From assembly GCA_000985875.1 (NCBI GenBank), contig CCRI01000022.1:29878-93877 (forward strand): a stretch of 64,000 bases of DNA, read 5' to 3'. A program made the translations under genes and the position numbers. Source of the stretch: Neorhizobium galegae bv. officinalis. GTDB taxonomy: Bacteria > Pseudomonadota > Alphaproteobacteria > Rhizobiales > Rhizobiaceae. Within the stretch, counting starts at the first letter, position 1. Every line of letters starts with the position of its first letter. The notes under the pieces are model-generated. The model had not been told where the DNA came from, did no database searches, and saw nothing but the letters and a program-made list of their open reading frames with translations. Positions 26,550 through 36,197 of this stretch are shown here, piece after piece.

Positions 26550-27695
26550 TCAACCTCCAAGCGTTAGCCAATCGCCGATCGTCGTACCGTAACGTTGCGT
26601 GGCACGCGCGACCGGACCAGCCGGATGCTCGCTTGCCGCAGTCTTCCGGATTTCACGCGGGCTGAGCCCGAACTCGTGGCTGAAAGCGCGGGTAAAGTTG
26701 GCGGCAACGTCAAATCCGGCCGCCTCCGCGATCAGCGAAATCGGCCTGTTATCTGCCGGGTTGCTAAGATCGGCATATGCCTGCAGCAAACGACGTTTGC
26801 GAATGTAATTGAGGACGCCTGCGTTCGCTTCGAACAATTGGTAGAGCCGCGTACGGGAGATACCTAACGCGCGGCACATGACATCAGGCGTCAAATGATC
26901 TGAATGAAGGTTGAGGTGAATGTAGCGATGCGCTCGCTCCATCAGGCCCATCGTCTGATCCTGGTTACTATTCAGTTTTGTGGACGAAGCAGCGCAAGCA
27001 ACGACCATATCGCCGATCGTTCGTATGATCCGCGGCACCTCCGCTGCAGTTAAATTGCTCAGGTTCGCTTCCAGGCCGCTGATATAGCTGATGAGCAATT
27101 CAGCCAGACTGCCGGAGAGCACCACGTTGTTGGCTTTCTGGAGAAGACTCGCATCGCCAGCCAACAGTTCATAGGGCAAGAAGACTAGCACAGCGATCGA
27201 ATCAGTCATTCGCCCGCGGCATGGACTGCCGAGAGACCTGAAAAATATCTCACCCGGGCCGGTCTCCATCACATGACGACTGACCTCCGTCCAGGCCCGA
27301 CCGCTGCGAAGCACACCGAGGTTCCAATGGTCGATCGGGCTTGACCGCAGCATGGCTTGATCTCGGACATAGCTGTATGCCTGCGCGCGCTGCTGGACGA
27401 TGAGTATGTCGTTGAGACGCCAACCAATCTGTTCGGCGAAAAAACTGTCGTTGGGTAAACTTTCGTACGGCAGATGAACATCCACGAGCGGCGCCATATG
27501 TGACCGCCATGCTTTGAACTGTTCGTCCGATGGCAGGTCTTGGGTCGAAAATCGTAATGGCACCAAAGCAGGCGGGACATCCAAACGATCTTCTTTCCCC
27601 TTGGAGGGGTCGCGCGGCCAGCGCCGCCGCTCTATGTGGTCCGGCCATTCCTGTCCCTCAGCGGGTTTATCTCCGGATCCGGACCCAGTAGCCAT
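26550..27695 (-). CDS. cuxR: AraC-family regulator, CuxR-like (381 aa)
   Basis: The C-terminal double HTH is clear: SRTRLYQLFEANAGVLNYI and ISLIAEAAGFDVAANFTRAF followed by FGLSPREIR. The N-terminal half is a cupin-like AraC sensor (RFSTQDLPSDEQFKAWRSHM) and includes an arginine-rich RSLGSPCRGR segment. In Sinorhizobium meliloti the AraC-like protein CuxR binds c-di-GMP by a PilZ-like mechanism and activates the divergent uxs1-uxe-aps operon. The same gene arrangement here supports the call, but c-di-GMP binding is inferred. Start 27695 is set by GGAGAAG 5 nt upstream. It converges on the sia-like operon. Confidence 0.78.
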   Translation of the reverse strand: MATGSGSGDKPAEGQEWPDHIERRRWPRDPSKGKEDRLDVPPALVPLRFSTQDLPSDEQFKAWRSHMAPLVDVHLPYESLPNDSFFAEQIGWRLNDILIVQQRAQAYSYVRDQAMLRSSPIDHWNLGVLRSGRAWTEVSRHVMETGPGEIFFRSLGSPCRGRMTDSIAVLVFLPYELLAGDASLLQKANNVVLSGSLAELLISYISGLEANLSNLTAAEVPRIIRTIGDMVVACAASSTKLNSNQDQTMGLMERAHRYIHLNLHSDHLTPDVMCRALGISRTRLYQLFEANAGVLNYIRKRRLLQAYADLSNPADNRPISLIAEAAGFDVAANFTRAFSHEFGLSPREIRKTAASEHPAGPVARATQRYGTTIGDWLTLGG

Positions 27696-28043
27696 CCAAC
27701 TTCTCCAGCGCACAAGCCGACCCTAGCCGTTGATATTGAGAGCAACCACTCGTTTTCTCGGCTGATCCTCCGCACACTCCGACCGGTTACGGAAGTGGCT
27801 GAAACGTCGCGTACATAAGCTTCCTATCATATTCGTTTTTCAGCAGATATGTACGGAACGACAATTTTTAGGATGCAGGGATAACGACAACCGCGCCTTC
27901 AGGCTGTATCTAGATAACAAGTACTAATTCGGAATACAAACCGGGCTAGCCGAGCATTCAATTGCCAAGCGATGCAGTTTTGCAGCGCTCTCAATGTGCA
28001 CCGACACATATCCAAAACAAGACTGAGACATGGGAGGATAGTT
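27696..28043. promoter_or_regulatory. cuxR-uxs1 divergent promoter region
   Basis: 348 bp, AT-rich relative to the flanks. It contains an 8-bp perfect inverted repeat, CGTACATA at 27810-27817 and TATGTACG at 27848-27855, separated by 30 bp (about three helical turns centre to centre). This geometry suits a dimeric AraC-type activator bound at distant half-sites. Confidence 0.5.
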
Positions 28044-29093
28044 GTGAACTATCTCGGTAATATACGTGCGCGTTCTGTGCAGACTTCGGTCCACAGCAGG
28101 AACTATTCATCACATATCCACCAGGCACGAAAGAGAATTCTTGTCGCCGGCGGCGCAGGCTTTCTCGGATCACATCTATGTGAGGTGCTCCTGGAAGCGG
28201 GGCATGAGGTGATCTGTCTCGACAATTTTTCCACAGGTTTGACGCGCAATATCACTCGTCTGAATCACTCCGATGCGTTCAACATCGTCGCCCACGACAT
28301 CGTGCTGCCCATCGAGCTGGAAGTTGACGAGATCTACAATCTCGCCTGCCCGGCATCTCCCCCACAGTATCAATCCGACCCGATCCACACCATGAAGACC
28401 TGCGTGATAGGGTCGCTCAACCTACTGGAGCTGGCCGCGCGCACGGGTGCACGCATCCTGCAGGCATCCACCTCCGAGGTCTACGGGGACCCGCATGTCC
28501 ACCCGCAAGTCGAAAGTTACTGGGGCAACGTCAATCCCTTTGGCCCGCGCTCCTGCTATGATGAAGGTAAGCGTTGCGCAGAGACTTTGTTCTTCGACTT
28601 TCACAAAACGCACCACGTCGAGATCAAGGTCGTTCGCATCTTCAACACCTACGGTCCTCGGATGCGCCCGGACGACGGCCGCGTAGTTTCGAATTTCGTC
28701 GTTCAGGCCCTGACGGGACAGGACATTACGATATACGGCGACGGCTCACAGACCCGTTCGTTCTGCTTTGTCGACGATCTCATCGACGGCCTCATTCGCA
28801 TGATGGCGTCATCGGCGTCGCTGACGGGGCCGGTAAATCTCGGCAACCCCCGGGAATTCACGATTGGAGAACTGGCTGAACAGGTGATCGGATTGACCGG
28901 GTCCCGGTCGAAAATCATCCACCGCCCGCTGCCCGCCGACGATCCTCGCCAGCGCCGCCCCGATATTACGCTCGCCATACAGGAACTCGGCTGGCGTCCG
29001 AATGTGGAGTTGGCGAGCGGCCTCGTGCAGACGATCGATCATTTCAATCGCCTTTTCACCCGCACGGCCCCCGACTTAGCGGAGGCGATCTGA
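28044..29093 (+). CDS. uxs1: UDP-glucuronate decarboxylase (UDP-xylose synthase) (349 aa)
   Basis: A short-chain dehydrogenase-type NAD enzyme: Rossmann ILVAGGAGFLGSHLCE, active-site YDEGKR (Tyr-x3-Lys), NLACPASPPQYQ and a GxPRQRRPDI-like tail region, all hallmarks of UDP-glucuronate decarboxylases. It converts UDP-glucuronate to UDP-xylose and CO2. Start is a GTG at 28044 preceded by GGAGG; the frame from 27972 starts in the promoter. It is the first gene of the rightward polysaccharide operon, whose stop overlaps the next ATG (TGATG). Confidence 0.88.
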   Translation: MNYLGNIRARSVQTSVHSRNYSSHIHQARKRILVAGGAGFLGSHLCEVLLEAGHEVICLDNFSTGLTRNITRLNHSDAFNIVAHDIVLPIELEVDEIYNLACPASPPQYQSDPIHTMKTCVIGSLNLLELAARTGARILQASTSEVYGDPHVHPQVESYWGNVNPFGPRSCYDEGKRCAETLFFDFHKTHHVEIKVVRIFNTYGPRMRPDDGRVVSNFVVQALTGQDITIYGDGSQTRSFCFVDDLIDGLIRMMASSASLTGPVNLGNPREFTIGELAEQVIGLTGSRSKIIHRPLPADDPRQRRPDITLAIQELGWRPNVELASGLVQTIDHFNRLFTRTAPDLAEAI

Positions 29094-30079
29094 TGGTTGC
29101 AGTCCGTGTTCTTGTCACAGGCGGCGCCGGCTTTATCGGCAGTCACACCGCTAAGTTGCTTCGGTTGGAAGGGATCGAGCCGATCGTCTACGACAATCTC
29201 ACCACCGGGCACCGATCGTCTGTCCGCTGGGGGCCCTTCATCGAGGGCGACGTCCTCGATTCCGACGGCTTAATCGAGGTCATCGAAAAATATGTTCCCG
29301 ACGCAGTCATTCATTTCGCGGCCTCGGCTTATGTCGGCGAGTCGGTGCAAAATCCAGCCAAATATTATAACAACAATGTCTGCGGTGCATTGTCGCTTGC
29401 CGATGCCTGCCGGCAGACCGGGCTTCAGAAGGTCATATTTTCATCGAGTTGCGCCGTCTATGGGATCCCTCCCGCACTACCGATTGATGAGGCGACGTCA
29501 CAAGCTCCGATCAATCCTTACGGCAAGACCAAGCTGATCGGTGAGAATGTGCTCGCCGACTACGCGGTTGCTTTTGGCCTGCGTTACGTCGCGCTGCGCT
29601 ACTTCAACGCCTGCGGAGCCGATCCGGATGGCGAACTTGGTGAATGGCATGTTCCAGAAACCCACCTCATTCCGCGGGCAATGCTGGCTGCAGCCGGCCG
29701 GATCCCGCACCTGGAGATCTTCGGTGACGACTACGACACGCCGGATGGTACCTGCATAAGGGATTATATTCACGTCGCCGACCTGGCACGCGCCCACGTT
29801 CTGGCTTTTGAGCATCTCGCCAGAGGCGGGGCAAACCTTGCTCTCAATCTCGGCACCGGACGCGGTTTCTCCATCAAAGAAGTCTTGCTCATGATCGAAG
29901 AAACGACCGGGCGCAAGGTTCCGATCGTGATCCGCCCGCGCCGGCCTGGCGACCCGCCCAGCCTTTATGCGGACCCGAGCTTAGCGCGTGAGCGGCTGCG
30001 TTTCTGGCCTCAACACTCCGACCTGAAGACCATCGTGCGGACGGCCGCCCCGTTCTTTGGATTGGAGGTGCACTCGTGA
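29093..30079 (+). CDS. uxe: UDP-sugar 4-epimerase, probable UDP-xylose 4-epimerase (328 aa)
   Basis: GalE-family protein: VLVTGGAGFIGSHTAK, FAASAYVGESVQNP, SSSCAVYG and YGKTK (catalytic Tyr-Lys). Such enzymes interconvert UDP-glucose/galactose or UDP-xylose/arabinose. Directly after a UDP-xylose synthase the expected product is UDP-L-arabinose. The substrate assignment rests on operon context and on the described uxs1-uxe-apsS order. Its stop overlaps the next start. Confidence 0.85.
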   Translation: MVAVRVLVTGGAGFIGSHTAKLLRLEGIEPIVYDNLTTGHRSSVRWGPFIEGDVLDSDGLIEVIEKYVPDAVIHFAASAYVGESVQNPAKYYNNNVCGALSLADACRQTGLQKVIFSSSCAVYGIPPALPIDEATSQAPINPYGKTKLIGENVLADYAVAFGLRYVALRYFNACGADPDGELGEWHVPETHLIPRAMLAAAGRIPHLEIFGDDYDTPDGTCIRDYIHVADLARAHVLAFEHLARGGANLALNLGTGRGFSIKEVLLMIEETTGRKVPIVIRPRRPGDPPSLYADPSLARERLRFWPQHSDLKTIVRTAAPFFGLEVHS

Positions 30080-31986
30080 ACGAACTTTCAATCGTCAGAG
30101 CGACGGATGCCTCGGAGCGATCACAAGAGCCGCTGCTCGTACCAGTTCTGACTGGGCCTCGCCGGGCGGAATATCTTTGTGGGGCGGGCGTGTGGGCCGT
30201 TGCTTTCATCTACTTTTGGGCCTGGTGGCTGGAGTCACGCCATCATACGGATGCGTTCGGCTCGATTATCGCGAGCCTCGTGCTGACCTGGATCACCGTT
30301 CTGCCGGCCTATTTCATCATCGTCTTCTACCGGGCAACAAAGCCAAACGGCCCTCTGCGCCTACCGGCCGGCAGTCGCGCAGCCATGGTCGTGACCAAGG
30401 CACCGTCAGAGCCCTTCTCCGTCGTCAAAGAGACATTGCAGGCGATGCTTGCCCAGGATGTGCCGCATGATACCTGGATTGCCGACGAGGACCCTTCCGC
30501 CGAAACCCTCCTCTGGTGCAGCAGGCACGGCGTCTTCGTTTCAACCCGCAAAGGACGACCCGACTACCACAGGACCTCCTGGCCTAGGCGGACGCGTTGC
30601 AAGGAAGGCAATCTCGCCTTCTTTTACGACACTTACGGTTACGACCGCTATGACTTCGTGGCACAGCTCGATGCGGACCACGTTCCCGAGCCCGGCTATC
30701 TTTTCCAGATGCTGCGCCCGTTCGCCGATCCGAAAATTGGCTACGTCTCGGCGCCCAGCATCTGCGATAAGAACGCATCCGAAAGCTGGTCGGCACGCGG
30801 AAGGCTCTATGCCGAAGCCAGCATGCACGGCTCGCTTCAGGCCGGCTACAACGGGGGGCTGGCGCCGCTGTGCATAGGATCGCATTACGCGGTTCGCACG
30901 GCGGCGCTCAGGGAGATCGGTGGTCTCGGCCCGGAACTGGCGGAAGATCACTCGACGACATTGATGATGAATGCTACCGGTTGGCGGGGCGTACACGCCC
31001 TCGACGCTATCGCCCATGGCGACGGACCTGGTACCTTCAGCGACCTTGTGACACAGGAGTTCCAGTGGTCGCGGAGCCTCGTCATGCTGCTGTTGCGGTA
31101 CTCGCCCCACGTTGTCGGCCGGTTGCCGCTCAGGCTCAAGTTCCAGTTCCTCTTCTCCCAGCTCTGGTATCCGCTCTTCGCACTCTTCATGCTTCTCATG
31201 TTTGCGATCCCGATCATCGCTCTGGCTCGTGGCGAAAACTTCGTGGCTGTGACCTATCCGGATTTTCTCGCGCATTTCGCACCGCTCTCGGTCATTCTCG
31301 TGCTGATGGCCTACCGCTGGCGAGCCAGCGGTTCGTTCCGGCCCTATGACGCAAAGATCCTGAGCTGGGAATGCATGCTCTTTCTTTTTGCGCGCTGGCC
31401 CTGGGCAGTCGCCGGTACCTTGGCTGCGGTCCATGACTGGTTCACCGGATCGTTCGTCGATTTCCGGGTCACCCCGAAAGGTCGAACGGAGGTCGCTCCG
31501 TTGCCGCTGCGCGTTCTGGCGCCTTACATCTTCCTCGCAATCGCAGCTGTACTGCCAGCCCTGTCTGCCAACGGTGCCGGAGCGCCCAAGGGGTTCTACC
31601 TCTTCACTATCCTGAACGCGGCAATCTACTCGCTGCTGCTGTTGGTCATCGTTGTCCGGCATTCACGGGAAAACACAATCGCAGCAACCCCCCGTTTCTA
31701 CCGCCCGGCAATGGCGACAGCGCTCCTGGCGCTTATCGCACTGCCGGGGGTTGCAACGATCATCCACGGGAAAGACGGGGCCGAGGCACTCGCCTGGGGG
31801 AGCGGACGCTTGCAGATTTTCGAACAGCGCTATGCGGTTGCCGGTGCTGGCAAGGGTGGAGCCGCACTACGCAGGACCGCATTGAAGCTACGATGGATTT
31901 CCGTTCCGGCGGGAATCGAATTGAAGACCGGGGCCGCCCATCCGGATTGGCGGCGCCTAAGCCTGAAGGAGATTGACAATGCATAG
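30076..31986 (+). CDS. apsS: Membrane family-2 glycosyltransferase, polysaccharide synthase (ApsS-like, 636 aa)
   Basis: Two N-terminal TM helices, a GT-A domain with QLDADHVPEPGY (DxD), LAEDHST (catalytic Asp) and QEFQWSRSL (the Q/RxxRW-type motif), then about six further TM segments. This is the cellulose-synthase/hyaluronan-synthase layout of processive synthases that couple polymerisation to export. No PilZ domain is evident. The arabinose-donor genes upstream imply an arabinose-containing polymer. Start is GTG at 30076, overlapping the epimerase stop. Confidence 0.85.
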   Translation: MNELSIVRATDASERSQEPLLVPVLTGPRRAEYLCGAGVWAVAFIYFWAWWLESRHHTDAFGSIIASLVLTWITVLPAYFIIVFYRATKPNGPLRLPAGSRAAMVVTKAPSEPFSVVKETLQAMLAQDVPHDTWIADEDPSAETLLWCSRHGVFVSTRKGRPDYHRTSWPRRTRCKEGNLAFFYDTYGYDRYDFVAQLDADHVPEPGYLFQMLRPFADPKIGYVSAPSICDKNASESWSARGRLYAEASMHGSLQAGYNGGLAPLCIGSHYAVRTAALREIGGLGPELAEDHSTTLMMNATGWRGVHALDAIAHGDGPGTFSDLVTQEFQWSRSLVMLLLRYSPHVVGRLPLRLKFQFLFSQLWYPLFALFMLLMFAIPIIALARGENFVAVTYPDFLAHFAPLSVILVLMAYRWRASGSFRPYDAKILSWECMLFLFARWPWAVAGTLAAVHDWFTGSFVDFRVTPKGRTEVAPLPLRVLAPYIFLAIAAVLPALSANGAGAPKGFYLFTILNAAIYSLLLLVIVVRHSRENTIAATPRFYRPAMATALLALIALPGVATIIHGKDGAEALAWGSGRLQIFEQRYAVAGAGKGGAALRRTALKLRWISVPAGIELKTGAAHPDWRRLSLKEIDNA

Positions 31987-32944
31987 CCTGTCGAAAGTAG
32001 TGGCCTTGTCGCTAACCAGCCTGTTGTTGTCCGGAGCCATGCTCACAGCAACTGCCCCGCACGGGGTTCCCAAAGCGCAGTCACTTGCGATGACAGCACC
32101 ATCAGCCACGCTATCAATCAAGAGGCCGATCGCAAGCCCTGAATCGATAACCGTGGGCGCCTATGATCCGCATGGCGATTTCGCCGAGGCGCTCAGTTCG
32201 AAGATCGAACATCTCTTTCTGCCATGGGAGGACGTCGACCTTTCCACGCTGGCCTTTGCCGACAACTATGCGCAAGCTCGCGGCCGCACCTTACTGATCT
32301 CCGTCGAGCCCTGGTCCTGGTCACGCGATTGGCGTCAGAGCTCGCAAGAGCTGTTGCGCAGCATCGTGGACGGTTCGCGCGACGGCAACATGGCCGCTGT
32401 TTGCTCGGCAGCCGCCGCGCTGAAAAGTCCGGTCATCATAAGGTGGGCGCAGGAAATGGACGAGACGGACAATCAGTTCTCCTGGTCGCACTGGCGTGGA
32501 GTGGATTATGTGGAAGCTTATCGGCGGATGGTTCGTGTCTGCCGGGATCATCTCAAGACGGCCAAATACATGTGGTCGCCCAAGGGCAATGAAGGACTCG
32601 AAGCCTTTTATCCTGGTGACGACGTCGTTGATGTGGTCGGCCTCTCGATCTTTGGCCTGCAGCAGTACGATAGGGATAAAACCGGCCGTGATCAGACGTT
32701 TTCGGAGCGCCTATCGCCCGGATATGGTCGTGTCGCGCGGTATGGCAAACCGATCATGGTTGCCGAACTTGGCTACGAGGGCGATGACTCGTATGCGCGG
32801 AACTGGGCCGAAAGCGTGACAAAGCGATACGCTGAGTTCCCGGCGTTGAGCGCCGTTGTCTACTTCAACGATCGTGAAGTCTATCCGTGGCCAGACGGCT
32901 ATGGCCAACCTGATTGGCGGATTACCCGCCAGACCATCAATTGA
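31979..32944 (+). CDS. Secreted glycoside hydrolase, GH26-like (321 aa)
   Basis: A signal peptide-like N-terminus (VVALSLTSLLLSGAMLTATA) is followed by a TIM-barrel hydrolase with IIRWAQEMDETDNQFSW (Glu as acid/base) and PIMVAELGYEGDD (Glu nucleophile), typical of GH26-type endoglycanases. A synthase-linked periplasmic hydrolase is common in exopolysaccharide operons (compare BcsZ with cellulose) and would edit or release the polymer. ATG at 31979 has AAGGAG upstream and overlaps the synthase stop by 8 nt. Its position corresponds to apsH1 of the Sinorhizobium cluster. Confidence 0.78.
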   Translation: MHSLSKVVALSLTSLLLSGAMLTATAPHGVPKAQSLAMTAPSATLSIKRPIASPESITVGAYDPHGDFAEALSSKIEHLFLPWEDVDLSTLAFADNYAQARGRTLLISVEPWSWSRDWRQSSQELLRSIVDGSRDGNMAAVCSAAAALKSPVIIRWAQEMDETDNQFSWSHWRGVDYVEAYRRMVRVCRDHLKTAKYMWSPKGNEGLEAFYPGDDVVDVVGLSIFGLQQYDRDKTGRDQTFSERLSPGYGRVARYGKPIMVAELGYEGDDSYARNWAESVTKRYAEFPALSAVVYFNDREVYPWPDGYGQPDWRITRQTIN

Positions 32945-32962
32945 CCAAGAAGGAGCCCAAAC

Positions 32963-33472
32963 ATGTCGACAGTTCAAAAAGTGCTTCTTGCCGCCGCATT
33001 GGCTGGCAGCATGGCCACGGCCGGGTCTGCGGCTGGAACGCGGGAGCACGCCGGAATCGAAACCTCGAAGCCTCTGAGCAATGCAGAAATCTACAAACTC
33101 TATGGCAAGAATTCTTGGATCTGGAAAGCTGGCGCAGGCTATTTTGCCGTAAAGGCGCGTACCTTCACCGCTTGGTCGCGGGAAAACGGCGCAGTGTCCT
33201 ACGGCATAGGCCGCTGGTTCATCACCACGCCGGGTAAGCTCTGCTTCAACGCCGATTGGCACGCCAAAAATGGGATGGCAGCGGCAACCACCTGCTTCAG
33301 CCACCGCAAGATGGGAGGCCTGATCTATCAGAAGCGTGAGCCCGATGGCAAATGGTACATTTTCAGAAATGCTCCGTCACAAACGACCGACGTAATCGCA
33401 AAGCTTCGGCATGGCGATTACGTGAGCTCGCGACTGCGTCGCATTGAGGCAATCGTCGGTCAAGACAAGTGA
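32963..33472 (+). CDS. DUF995-family secreted protein (169 aa)
   Basis: Signal peptide MSTVQKVLLAAALAGSMATA, then the DUF995 pattern: EIYKLYGKNSWIWKAGAGYF, GIGRWFITTPGKLCFNADW, TCFSHRK and GKWYIF. Two conserved cysteines (LCF and TCF) could form a disulphide. DUF995 proteins are mainly rhizobial and often sit with exopolysaccharide genes, but I know no biochemical role. AAGGAG precedes the ATG; it closes the aps-like operon. Confidence 0.8.
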   Translation: MSTVQKVLLAAALAGSMATAGSAAGTREHAGIETSKPLSNAEIYKLYGKNSWIWKAGAGYFAVKARTFTAWSRENGAVSYGIGRWFITTPGKLCFNADWHAKNGMAAATTCFSHRKMGGLIYQKREPDGKWYIFRNAPSQTTDVIAKLRHGDYVSSRLRRIEAIVGQDK

Positions 33473-33566
33473 CGGCGAAGCGAAGGGTCGCAGCAACCCT
33501 TGCCACCAATGTTACGAACTTTCATATCAAGCGGCCCTCCCATGTGACGGCAAAACGGAGACCAGG

Positions 33567-33782
33567 ATGATCACCAGTTCAAAAGGAAAACACATCGAAC
33601 TGAGACAGATTTCGAACTGCAGAAGTGAGGTCGAAATCGCGATGATGGAAATGCTCGATAATCTGGAGAAACGCGGATGGTCCGCAGCGGAATTGGCACT
33701 GACGCTTGCGGATGCCTCCGAGGATCATGTTATGCTGATCGCGCGGAAAGAACCTGCATCGCATTATGCAGTGCGTTTTTAG
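33567..33782 (+). CDS. Small hypothetical protein (71 aa)
   Basis: MITSSKGKHIELRQISNCRS, then EVEIAMMEMLDNLEKRGWSA and a long helix ending in a basic tail. It looks like a real small protein: good codon use and AGG near the start. I think related short proteins occur as multi-copy families in rhizobia, but I cannot name one. It borders the IS21 fragment. Confidence 0.5.
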   Translation: MITSSKGKHIELRQISNCRSEVEIAMMEMLDNLEKRGWSAAELALTLADASEDHVMLIARKEPASHYAVRF

Positions 33783-33789
33783 CTTGGGA

Positions 33790-34470
33790 AAGCCTGGCGG
33801 CGTGAGCAAACACGTCGGCCGGGCGACGCTCGCGACGGAGATCGAAGCACGATACCAGGTCCACGGTAAGCCGCTTTGATTGCACGGCGTCGGCCAGTGG
33901 AAACTTCCGGCCGACGCGCACTGAGCCTACCTTGCGCCTGTACTGTGACGGAGTAGCCCCACTATTTCGGCGAGCCTCGTCTTCCTGCGGGTGGAAGGGG
34001 AAGCAATCGCCGGGCGGCGTCTCGAACCGAACCTCGAAGCCGTTACTAGCCGGAGGCCGTACATCTCGCAGAAAGTCCGTGACCGCGGTGTAGCTTCCCG
34101 TGTAGCCCCGCTCGCGGAGTTCTCGAAACAATCGACTGCCCGTCAGGCCAGGATAGGATTTTACCCGCTCCCGGAGATATGGAGCAAACGGGTCGATGAC
34201 TGTTGCCCGCGGCATTCTTGGACCATAGGCCGGAGCCTCAAGGCCCCGCTCGATGTATTTGCGCACCGTCTTGCGGTCGATGCCCGTTTCTCTGGAAATG
34301 GCCGACACTGTCAGCCCCTGCCGATGCAGATCCAGGATCATGATCGTCTCCCTCAGCTTGATCACCAATATCCCCCTTCCGACCATCGGAAGGAGTATCG
34401 GCGATGACGCGCCGCCGGTCTTCCGGGGAGCGCCCCGAAAGACCGGCGGCTACAGCAACTGGGGAAGATT
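33790..34470 (-). mobile_element. IS21-family remnant (IstA 5' part)
   Basis: The minus-strand frame from 34386 reads LRETIMILDLHRQGLTVSAI, then SRETGIDRKTVRKYIERG and SYTAVTDFLRDVRPP: the N-terminal HTH part of an IS21 IstA transposase. The DDE catalytic region and IstB are missing. From about 33972 leftward the frame is unrelated. The upstream end was interrupted by the ISL3 element at 34486. Confidence 0.75.
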
Positions 34471-34477
34471 CAAACGG

Positions 34478-34485
34478 CACTATTG
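34478..34485. repeat. Target-site duplication, left (CACTATTG)
   Basis: CACTATTG directly abuts the left end of the ISL3 element and is repeated exactly at 36198-36205 on the other side. An 8-bp duplication is the ISL3-family rule. Confidence 0.85.
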
Positions 34486-36197
34486 GGCTCTTCCGCAATT
34501 TCGGTGCAACTTTCTGAATCCTGTTGATTCGACACATGAATCAGCAGGAGCATCGAAGTGGCGAAGCGCATTCTACCGTTGATCCCGTCGTCTTTGGTCG
34601 TCGATCACGTTCAGCAGTCGACAGATGCGATATCGATCGATTGCCGCTTCCGGTCGGCAAGAACCAAATGTCCGGATTGCCGTAAGGCCTCTCATCGTGT
34701 TCATAGTCACTATCAACGTCACCTCTCCGACCTGCCGTGGCAGGGGCTTTCGGTGACTATAAACCTTGATGTTAGGCGCTTGCGTTGCGGCAATGAAAAA
34801 TGCCGGAGACGCATATTTGCCGAGAACGTAGGTGATGTGACCTGGCGGTATTCTCGGCGCACCGGCAGACTGGAAGATGTCCATCGCAGTATCGGCGCGG
34901 CACTTGGGGGAGAGGCAGGCTTGAGGCTGGTCGCCCGCCTTGGCATGCCGCTGAGCGCCGACACCATTTTGCGGATTGCACGGGCACGATCTCCTGAGAA
35001 TTGCGAGGTGCCGCGTATCCTCGGCGTCGACGATTGGGCCTGGCGCCGCGGGCAGCGCTATGGGACGATCCTGGTGAATCTCGAAACGAACAATGTCGTC
35101 GATCTATTGCCCGATCGCGAGAAGGATACGCTCTCAGGATGGCTTTCCGATCACCCTGGCGTTGAAGTCATCGCTCGCGACAGAGCAGGCGCCTACGCGT
35201 GAGGAGCCCGAGAGGGAGCGCCAGAAGCACTACAGGTCGCCGATCTGGCATCTCCTGCGCAACTGCTCCGACGCTTTGCAGAATGTCGTGGAGCGACGCT
35301 ACCGCATTATTCGCGATGTCGGAAAGGCGTTGATGACGCAGATCGATATGGAGAGTCGATTGACCGACGAGCATATGAACGAAGCGTCCGTCCACAGGTC
35401 GACATCACGGCGACCGCATAATCAGCATCGAAATCGGCAGTCGATTTTTGAGGAGCTCATCCGACTGAGCGGCATGGTGTGGAGCCAGTTGGCGATCAAA
35501 CGTGAGCTTGGTATCGATCTTAAAACCATACGGAAATGGCTGAAAGACAACCAGCCCGGAACCTGGGAACGCAAGGTCTTCTCGGAAAATCCGGCCGATG
35601 TCCATGCAGACTACGTCCGCCGGCGATGGCATGAAGGCTGCCGCAATGCGACGCAGCTCTACAGGGAGGTTTGTAACCAAGGTTATAGCGAGAGCGTGAA
35701 GACCTTTCGCCTGTGGGTTAAGGTGCGGCTGCGCGATGCCACACCTGCACCAGCATTGTCACGTGCATCACACAAATCTTCCTGGCATATGCCTACATCT
35801 CGACAAATGGTTCGCCTCCTGACCGCCGAAATCGATACGCTCCCAGCCAACGACCGCGCTTTTGTGAATGCCGTCTCCTCGGCTTCACCCGACGTTGCCA
35901 ATGCTGCCGGTTTGGCAAGGCGCTTCCAATCTATGATTTGCAATCGGGAAGCCGCCGCGCCGGAGCCATGGCTGCGTGATGCTACTACCGGGCCGATGTC
36001 GTCGTTCTCGCGCGGCATCCGTCGCGACGTCGAGGCTGTCCGGGCGGCATTGACGGTCCAATGGAGTACCGGACCGGTCGAAGGCAAGATCAACAAGTTA
36101 AAACTCATCAAACGATCTATGTACGGAAGAGTTGGAATAGATCTCTTGCGCTCCCGCATTAGCGGAACCTGATCTGCACCGAAATTGCGGAAGAGCC
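34486..36197 (+). mobile_element. ISL3-family insertion sequence (1712 bp), inactivated
   Basis: The ends are perfect 23-bp inverted repeats (34486-34508 and 36175-36197) beginning GGCTCTTCCGCA, a typical ISL3 terminus. The element is flanked by the 8-bp direct repeat CACTATTG. Inside is one transposase gene broken by a nonsense codon and a frameshift. The intact ends and target duplication mean the element landed as a unit and decayed later only by small lesions; it could still be mobilised by a related transposase in trans. Confidence 0.88.
34558..36172 (+). pseudogene. ISL3-family transposase with in-frame stop and frameshift
   Basis: The N-terminal part has the ISL3 zinc finger (CPDCRKASHRVHSHYQR, CGNEKCRRRIF), then DTILRIARA and LGVDDWAWRRGQRYGTILV (first catalytic Asp). 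At 35200-35202 an in-frame TGA follows RDRAGAYA. The same frame continues GAREGAPEALQVAD and then a 2-nt loss near 35244 shifts the sequence, which resumes as WHLLRNCSDALQNVVERR in the other frame and ends VEGKINKLKLIKRSMYGR. Two independent lesions rule out a simple programmed frameshift. Confidence 0.85.

Noticed and set aside
30541..31662. 373-codon minus-strand frame opposite apsS
   Set aside because: Shadow frame with repetitive charged composition; the plus-strand GT-A motifs are decisive.
35200..35245. Programmed frameshift or selenocysteine in the ISL3 transposase
   Set aside because: A TGA and a separate 2-nt loss about 40 bp later are both needed to restore the frame; no slippery site or hairpin is evident.
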